A stretch of DNA of 64,000 nt from Phocoena phocoena. Taxonomy: Eukaryota > Chordata > Mammalia > Artiodactyla > Phocoenidae. This document shows, piece after piece, positions 56,800-64,000 of this stretch. Made by a program: the position numbers and the translations under genes. The stretch lies in the NCBI RefSeq assembly GCF_963924675.1, contig NC_089220.1, positions 167,510,761-167,574,760 on the forward strand, read 5' to 3'. The first letter of the stretch is position 1. Each line of letters begins with the position of its first letter. The notes beneath the pieces are model-generated. The model was not told the origin of the DNA. It worked only from the letters and a program-made list of their open reading frames with translations, and did not search any database.

Positions 56800-58715
56800 T
56801 CTCTAATATTATTTCTAGGAAATTGTCCATTTAATCTGTTTTTAAGTTTCTTGATATAAAATTATGTCCTTTTATGATCTTTTTAGTCTCTGCTGTAGTT
56901 TGTTAGTCTTTCATCCTTAGTACTGTCCATCTGTGCCTTCTCTCTTGTTTGGTTTTTTCTTGATCAGTCTTGATAGAGGCTTGTCTATTTTTAAAAAATT
57001 CTCTTTGCAGAACTATTATATTTATCAATCCTCTAATCTGTCTTATTCTTTTTCTGTAATGTCTTTAATTTCAACTCTTATCTTCCTTTTTTCTACACCT
57101 TTTGCTTTTATTTTGTAATTATATAATTTTTAGCTTTTCTTCCTTTGTAATAGAAAATTTGAGGCTGTTTTCCTCTGCGTACTGTTTCAGTTGTATCCCA
57201 TACATTCTCATGAGTAGTATTTTTATTATTATTCAGTTCTAAGTCTATTTTAAAATGGTCATTACATCTCCTCTTTGGCTCTTAAATTGCTCCTTTTAAA
57301 GTATCCAAGGGTATGGGTTTTTAAAGATTTATCTAATAGTTGTTGACTTCTTACTTAGTTACATTGCAGTCATATGTGGTCAGGAAGAGTATTCATTATT
57401 AGACATAGGATTTCATGTGTATTCAGGATATCCATTCAATTTTCTTTGTTAATTGTTTAAATTTTATTTATTCTTAAGAACCTTTTTCTCCACTTGATCC
57501 AAAAATCACTGGCAAGGTGTGTTAAAATCTCCCACTAAAACAGTGACTTTCTCCATTTTTCTTTGTATATCTTTCAGTTCTTATTTTACGTATTTTGGGC
57601 CTCTGTTTTGAGCCTTTATATTTTCTTGGTGAATTAAGTCTTTGATTATTATGTAGTGATCCTCTTTACCTCTAATAAATATTTTTCCTTAGAGTACATT
57701 TTGTCTGATGTTAATCTAGCCACATCACTTTCTTTTGTTGAATATTTACATGGTACTGTTATTTTATTTCCAGTCTATCTCTGTCTGTAGTTTATGTGAA
57801 TCTCATGCAAACAGCCAGAAGCTACCGGTTTCTGTCTTTTGACTGGTGAGTTTGGTCCATTTACAATTCTTGTGATTACTGACATATTTATAATTCTTTC
57901 CACAGGGCTATCTTATGACTTCTATTTCTTCTGCTTTTTTAATGCCTCCTTTATTCTTTTTTCCTGAGTTTTTTGATTGAATGAGTTTGTTAATATCACT
58001 TTTTCTCTTTTAATATTATGCATAGTATTTTGAGGGTCTAGTGTTTAAGTGTTTGACATGTATATCTTAAAGTCTAAAGTTATTATTTCTAATTGCCTCT
58101 TTAACTATATGAGGAACTTAAGAACATTTTAAATTCTGTCACTCTGCTTTTAATTGTTATTGTTCATTTTTGTCTATTATTGTTTCTTACAGTCAGTGTT
58201 AGTTTAGATTTACACACATGTGTAACAATTTATTTACTGTTTTTGGCAATTGAGACCTTCCTTGTGAGACCATTATCATTCTTCAGAGACATCCTTTAGA
58301 AGTTCTCTTTCTCAGGGGTCACTGTCATTAAACTCAATTTTTTTTTTTGGTGAAAAATATCTTTAGTCTGCCTTTGATCTTGAAGGATACTTTTGTTTGT
58401 TCTAGATTAACAGTCATTTTATTTCAGCATTTTGAATATTATACTACTGTTTTCTATTGAAATATCAGCAGTCACTCTAATTGTTTCCTTCTATGTGTAA
58501 TGTATCTTTTCTATTCAGTTGGTTTTAAGAGCTTCTCATTGTCTTTCGTTTTCTGTAGTTTCATTGCAGTGTATCTCACTGGATTTTCAAAAAAATTTAC
58601 TGAGCTTCCTAAATTTAAGTGTTTATACCTTTCACCTGTTTGGGAAAACTTCCAGCCACTGTCTATTGCTTTTTCTCCATTCTCTCCTTCTCAAACTGAT
58701 TAGATGCCTGTTAGA
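56800..58715 (-). mobile_element. Old LINE-1, antisense
   Basis: About 1.9 kb of T-rich text that is the complement of L1: TTGCAGTCATATGTGGTCAG, TATTTTGGGCCTCTGTTTTG, TACATTTTGTCTGATGTTAA and ATGCAAACAGCCAGAAGCTA. Heavily mutated, no intact frame. The 60- to 67-codon + strand frames in it are not genes. Confidence 0.8.
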
Positions 58716-59168
58716 CTGAATCAGTCAGGAAAACAGAATTAATACCAAGTAGTTCGACAGAGGGAATTTAATATGGTGCTATGGTCTGAATGTTTGTATC
58801 CTCCCCAGATTCATATTTTTAAATCCTAACCGCCAGGGTAATGGTGTTGGGTATGAGGCCTTTGGGAAGGGATTAGGTCACAAGGGCAGAGCCTCATGGA
58901 TGGGATCAGCATTGTATAAAAGAGACCCCAGAGAGTGAGCTCCTCCCTTCCACCATGTGGGGCTACAGCAAAAAGACAGCTGTCTAGAAAGAAAGTGAAC
59001 GCACACCCAACATCACATCTACCAGCACCATGATCTTGGACTTCCTAGCCTCTAAAACTGTGAGAAATAAATGTTTGTTGTTTATAATCCACCCAGTTTA
59101 TATTGTTTTTGCTAGAGCAGCCTGAACAGACTAAGACATATGGGGGATTAGTTACAAATGTTTTAGGA
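58716..59168. repeat. Unnamed old repeat hosting two insertions
   Basis: The pieces 58716-58776 (CAGTCAGGAAAACAGAATTA) and 59139-59168, and probably 59352 onward, appear to be one older repeat. An MLT1 LTR and a MER1-like element are inserted in it. Confidence 0.4.
58772..59143 (+). mobile_element. MLT1-type solo LTR with 5-bp TSD
   Basis: The LTR is 58777-59138, starting TG and ending CA (TGCTATGGTCTGAATGTTTG to CTGAACAGACTAAGACA). It is flanked by identical TATGG at 58772-58776 and 59139-59143. Internal marks are GAGACCCCAGAGAGTGAGCT and the AATAAATGTTTGTTG polyadenylation region. It is a non-autonomous ERVL-MaLR LTR without coding content. Confidence 0.95.
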
Positions 59169-59359
59169 CAGGGGTCCCCAACCCCCAGGCTGCACAGCGG
59201 GCGGGGAGCGACAGGCTAGTGAGCGAAGCTTTATCTGCCGCTCCCCATTGCTCCCCATCACTCGCCTTACCGCCTGAGCCATCCCCAGCCCCGTGGAAAA
59301 ATTATCTTCCATGAAACCGGTCCCTGGTGCCAAAAAGGTTGGGGACCGCTGTTTTAGGG
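59161..59359 (+). mobile_element. MER1-like hAT transposon with TIRs and 8-bp TSD
   Basis: The body is 59169-59351 (183 bp). The terminal inverted repeats are CAGGGGTCCCCAACC and the complement of GGTTGGGGACCGCTG (14 of 15). The 8-bp target duplication is TTTTAGGA at 59161-59168 and TTTTAGGG at 59352-59359, as expected for hAT. It is an internally deleted copy without transposase. Confidence 0.96.
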
Positions 59360-59808
59360 TATCTGAAAGCCAAATGGGACCATGAGGCAAACTAAAAGTT
59401 AGCAGTAGCAAAAAACTGTTGTCACGCCTCAGGCTCTAGAGTTACAGCAAGGAGATAGTCTTACCAGAATTCAGAAGCTGAGGCCATCTAGAACCATGGC
59501 AAGTCTGCTCTACAGGAACAGGGACCGCTGGGGAGATACAGCCACTGATGGAGACACCACAAAACCCAGAGGAAGCAGAGGAGAAATATCCTCCTACCTT
59601 CCAGCCTCCTGCCTGGCACCCTCACTGACAGCATCTAGCAGGGGAGGAAGCCAGTGGGACAAGGAGTTTGGGAAATACAGTTTTGAGATGTCAGCCCCCA
59701 AGATTCAGGACACGGAAGGTCATGCATGGATCTGAGAGCAAGCAGACCATTCTGGGTCTCCCTTCCATATCTTTCAATTTGGCTCTCCTGTTTTTCTTTA
59801 CTTTGTTT
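59360..59808. other. No confident feature
   Basis: The 79-codon frame at 59496-59735 has no domain. The interval may be part of the older host repeat. Confidence 0.4.
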
Positions 59809-59809
59809 C

Positions 59810-62285
59810 CCTATACTACATATGGAGTAATATTTTTATTGTGGTAAAATGTACATTACATACAGTTTACCCTTTTAACCATTTTAAAATGTGCAATTCT
59901 GTGGCTGTAAGTACATTCATGTTGTTGTACAACGATCACCACCATCCACCTCCACAACTTCTTTTATCTTCCCAAACTGAGACTCTACCTGTTAAGTAAT
60001 AATTCCCATTTTCCTTCCCTGATCTCCTAGCAACCACAGTTGTACTTTCTGTCTGTGAATTCGGCTATTCTGGGTACTATGTGTAAGTGGAATCATACAG
60101 TATTTGACCTTTTGTGACAGGCTTTTCTTTTCACAACACATAAGGCCTTCTAGGCTTTTCCACGTTGTAGCACGTGTCAGAGTTTTCTTCCCTTTTAAGG
60201 CTGAATCACATTCTATTATATGTAATAAAACATTGTCTTTATGCATTCATCCACTGATGGACATGCAGGCTGCTTCCACCTTTTAGCTGGATGTACAAAT
60301 AGCTCTTTGAGACCCTCCTTTCCATTATTTTGGATCTATACCGAGAAGTAGAATTGCTGGATCATGTGGTAATTCAGTGTTTTTCTGAGGAAGCACCACG
60401 TCATTTTCCACAGCAGTTGCACTATTTTACGTTCCCACCAGCAATCACAGGAGTTTCAATTTCTCCACACCCTGAACAACACTTGTTTTTTGTTGTTTGA
60501 TAATAGCCATTTTAATGGTTGTGAAGTAGTATCTCTTCATGGTTTTGATTTGCATTTTCCTAAGGATTAGTGATTCCATATGCTTATTGGCCATTTGTAT
60601 ATATCTTCTTTGGACAGATGTCTGTTCAAGTCCTTTGCCCATTTTTAAAATTAGGTTATTTTGTTGTTGTATTGTAGGCATTCTTCATGTTCTGGATATT
60701 AACCCTTTATCGGGTATATGACTTACAAATATTTTCTTCTATCTTGTGGGTTGTCTGTTCACTCTGTTGATGGTGTCCTTTGAGGTACAAGAGTTTTTAA
60801 TTTTTATGAAGTCTAATTTATCTATTTTTTCCTCTTACCTGTGCTTTGGTGACAGATTCAAGAAATCACTGCCAAATTCAGTGTCATGTAGCTTTTCCCA
60901 TATATTTTCTTCTAATCTTTATGGTTTTAGCTCTTATGTTTAGGTCTTTGACCTATTTTGTGTCAGTTTTTGCATGTGCTGTAACATGAGGATTCAACTT
61001 CATTCTTTTGCATGTGGATTTCCAATTTTCTCAACACAAATTGTTAAAAAGACTGTTATTTCCTCATTGAATGGCCTTGACAGTCTTGTTGAAAATTACT
61101 TGACCAGATATGTAAGGTTTTATTTCTGGGCTCTCTGTTTGATTCCCTTGGTCTATGTGTTTGTCCTTGTGGCAGTAAAACACTGAGTTGATTACTATAG
61201 CTTTGTAATAAGTTTTGAAAGCAGGAAGTGTGAGAGACCTTTAACTTTATTCTTCTTTTTCAGTATTGTTTGGGTTATTGGAAGTCCTTTGAGATTCCAT
61301 CCGATTTTGGGATGGATTTTTTTTCTATTTATGCAGAAAAATCTCATTGGGATCTTGATAGGGAGTGCATTGAATCTACAGATTGCTTTGGGCAGTACAC
61401 ATAGACATCTTAACAATATCATCTTCCAATACATGAACACGACATGTCTTTCCATTTCTTTGTGTCTTCTTTAATTTCTTTCAGCACTGTTTTGTAGTTT
61501 TCACTCTACAAGTCTCTCACCCTTCTTGGTTAACTTTATTCCTAAGTATTTTTTTGGTGTTATTATAAATAGAATCACTTTCTTAATTTCTCTTTTGGGT
61601 TCATTGTTAAGTGTATAGAAATTCAACTGATCTTTGCATGTTGATTTTGCATCGCATAACTTTCCTGGATTCATGTATAAGTTCTAACAACCTTTGTGGA
61701 TTCTTTAGGGTTTTCTACATATAAGATCAAGTCACCTGTGAATAGAGGTAATTTTATTCCTCCTTTCCAATTTAGATGCCTTTTATTTCTTTTTAATAAA
61801 TATATTTTATTTTTGGCTGTGTTGGGTCTTTGTTGCTGTGTGTGGGCTTTCTCTAGTTGTGGCGAGTGGGGGCTACTCTTTGCTGCGGTGCGCGGGCTTC
61901 TTGTTGCGGTGGCTTCTCTTGTTGCGGAGCACGGGCTCTAGGCGCGCGGGCTTCAGTAGTTGTGGCACGTGGGCTCTAGAGCACAGGCTCAGTAGTTGTG
62001 GTGCACGGGCTCTAGGCACGCGCAGGCTTCAGTAGTTGTGGCACGTGGGCTCAGTAGTTGTGGCTCATGGGCTCTAGAGCGCAGGCTCAGTAGTTGTGGT
62101 GCGTGGGCTTAGTTGCTCCGCAGCATGTGGGATCATCCCGGACCAGGGCTCGAACCTGTGTCCCCTGCGTTGGCAGGCAGATTCTTAACCACTGCACCAC
62201 CAGGGAAGTCCCATATTTCTTTTTCTTGATTGCTTGCTCTGGCCAGGACTTCCGGTACTATGTTGGATAGAAATGGCATCCTTGC
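59810..62285 (-). mobile_element. Long old LINE-1, antisense, split by a SINE
   Basis: About 2.0 kb of L1 in complement. It runs from the 3' UTR/ORF2 end (about 59810; GTGTAAGTGGAATCATACAG, CTGGATCATGTGGTAATTCA) toward the middle of ORF2 (TCTCCACACCCTGAACAACA, GGATATTAACCCTTTATCGG, ATTGGAAGTCCTTTGAGATT). It resumes after the SINE at about 62225-62285. It is coding-dead. Confidence 0.92.
61784..62224 (-). mobile_element. CHR-type SINE, long form with internal duplication
   Basis: The body is about 61795-62213, reverse strand, some 420 bp, making it the longest copy in the window. Flanking repeats TATTTCTTTT lie at 61784-61793 and 62214-62223. A 74-bp step repeat starts at 61929 and again at 62003 (GCACGGGCTCTAGG, then GCTTCAGTAGTTGTGGCACG). 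GCTCTAGAGC also recurs at about 61973 and 62070. Confidence 0.95.
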
Positions 62286-62289
62286 CTGG

Positions 62290-62720
62290 ATGATACTTAC
62301 AGAGTATCTCCTGTGTGCCAGTCATGGTTTTAGAGTCTTTGGGATCCATCAATGAACAACCTGGATAAAATTTTAGCCCTCATGGGGCTTACATTCTATA
62401 GCATAGAAAAAATAATAAAGAAAACATAATAAACAAGAAATAATATAATGTGCAAAGAGGTAATAAGTGTCATGAAAATAGAGCAGGGTAAGGGGGACCA
62501 AGAGTTGGGAGGCAGGATGGAGTGGAGGACAGCAGCTTGAGATTTTAAATAGGATGGTTAGGGTAGGTCTTATTGAAAGGTGATGGCTGATGTAAGAAGA
62601 CTTGGTGGAAGTAAGCCATGTGGCTTTCTGGAGAATAAGCATTCTAGACAGAGGGAAGAGACAGCCCAATGAGAGATCATCCTGTGTATGCTGTATATTA
62701 GAATGAGCCTGCAGGCAGTC
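62290..62720 (+). repeat. Ancient interspersed repeat, family not named
   Basis: GTGTGCCAGTCATGGTTTTA, CCTCATGGGGCTTACATTCT, GATGGTTAGGGTAGGTCTTA and AGACAGAGGGAAGAGACAGC follow the order of a common old mammalian repeat. Similar remnants may lie at 1-110, 2880-3095 and 27780-27965. Confidence 0.6.
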
Positions 62721-62966
62721 TGATTATTTTAGTAAAGAAGAATTAAGTGCAGGTTTACAAAAGCAGTCAGAATAATTGTTGAGATGAGTGTTAGGATCCT
62801 GAAGTAAGACACATTTTTATTGTATTATGGTCTTTTTTTCTATCATGAGAAAAACCTCAGTAGCTCAATATATAATAAATCAACTAAAAAAGGTGATTTT
62901 TCCTTTCAGAATGTAGCTTTGTAAGTACCTTTTCAGAGTTATGGTAAATACATAGACCAAAATACA

Positions 62967-62967
<1 letters not shown>

Positions 62968-63004
<37 letters not shown>
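62968..63004 (+). repeat. (TA)n microsatellite
   Basis: About 18 TA units, uninterrupted. Likely length-variable and able to form a cruciform. Confidence 0.97.
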
Positions 63005-63007
<3 letters not shown>

Positions 63008-64000
63008 AAAAGTAATTCTTTAGATTACATGATCATATAATTAAGAACAATTATATGTTTTAGTTTTATGAGGTAGAGAATTAATTTTTGTATTCTTTGG
63101 GTTCTGAAGACTAGAAAAAATATAAACATTGCTATGTTGAATGCAGTTTACTGTAATCATTAAATAGTTGTTTACTAACTGTGACATTTCATTTTATTCT
63201 TAAAGAATAAACAACTGTGTATTTGAAAAGTGTAGTTTAGGAGTCATAAGGCTTGTTTCTGTTCTAATTCTTGAAATTCTTTACTGTTTAATTCTGGGGA
63301 AGTCCTTTTAGTGTTCTTTTGCCTAGAAGTTTTGTTTGTTTTAAGTGAGACTTAACTAAGTGTATTCAGTTTCCAAAATGGCTGTGCATTTGTCATTTTG
63401 TGATTATTGTTTTATAATGTAGCAGTGCGCTGCTTTAACTATTTGTCTTATTATGAACTGTTAAAGAGGAAATTCTATTTTAGATACATTCCTGTTCTTG
63501 TTTGATGTCCAGCTCTAGTACTGCTCATTTCTGTATCTTTTCACAATACTTCAGAATTAATTGCTTCTTCACCTGGGCGACCATAGCACTTTATGCCTAT
63601 TTCTATTACCTGTCACTTTTCATAATATAGTTACATATTTATTTATCTATCCACAAGTTACCTATCTTTGTATCCCCCAAACTCTAAAATACTTTGCACA
63701 CATTTGGTGTTCATTCGTCTTTAACTGAATTCATATGCCTGTATATTTAAAGACCAACAGTTAATCCCTAATATTAAAACAGCAGAAATTAAACTAGTGT
63801 TCAATAACATTGCCACTGAAAAGGCAATATTCCATAAAATGAATGGTTTTCCTGGTTGAAAACTCCTACTTCAGGCATTTAATAAGATTTAATTTGGTCT
63901 TTTGGTCTAAATTTTACCTTATATGGATGGCATAAATGCTTATTTGCATGACTCAGGTAGCTAGATGTAAAAAGTAGTTATCTTGCGACTGATTATGAAA
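63005..64000. other. Probable intron; L2-like tail, no exon seen
   Basis: AT-rich. The stretch near 63660-63740 (CTTTGTATCCCCCAAACTCT, then TTTGGTGTTCATTCGTCTTT) resembles an L2 3' end. No exon with paired splice sites was found before the window ends. Confidence 0.4.

Overview
This is mammalian nuclear DNA, almost certainly from a cetacean, and more likely a toothed whale than a baleen whale. The diagnostic feature is a set of 13 tRNA-derived SINEs of the CHR type. Their head, GGCTTCCCTGGTGGCGCAGT, carries Pol III A and B boxes. They occur as a short form of about 200 bp and a long form of about 290-420 bp, both typical of whales. Ruminant-specific repeats (BovB LINE, Bov-A2) were not seen. 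The rest of the repeat background is general mammalian: LINE-1, L2, MIR, MaLR (MLT1) LTRs and hAT-type DNA transposons. There are no bacterial-style operons, no CRISPR array and no prophage.

Layout. From 1 to about 51.6 kb there is no recognisable gene. This stretch is repeat-dense intergenic or intronic DNA. It holds SINEs with clear target-site duplications (TSDs), a three-level nest of LINE-1 pieces (10.5-12.0 kb), and an L1 3' end butted against the 5' half of another L1 (30.8-33.0 kb). It also holds an MLT1 LTR with an L1 fragment inside it (36.3-36.8 kb), two L1 tails (39.0-40.1 and 44.5-45.2 kb), microsatellites and a G-rich tract at 48.5 kb. At about 51.97-52.52 kb lies the only CpG island. 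It is the strongest functional signal in the window and probably a promoter. On the + strand a splice donor at 52277 can join to a well-formed 87-bp exon at 53146-53232. The junction keeps an ATG-initiated frame from 52252 open. I could not assign this gene to a family. On the - strand the island can also feed a donor at 51732, so the promoter may be divergent. From 53.3 kb to the end the window looks like intron. It contains two long antisense L1 blocks, an MLT1 solo LTR and a MER1-like hAT element, each with its own TSD, and further SINEs.

How it fits together. L1 polarity is mostly + to the left of the CpG island and - to its right. Because L1s tend to survive antisense to transcription, this agrees with transcription leaving the island in both directions. 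No protein-coding gene can be named with confidence. Most open reading frames of 60-220 codons here are by-products of SINEs, L1 remnants, microsatellites or the GC-rich island.
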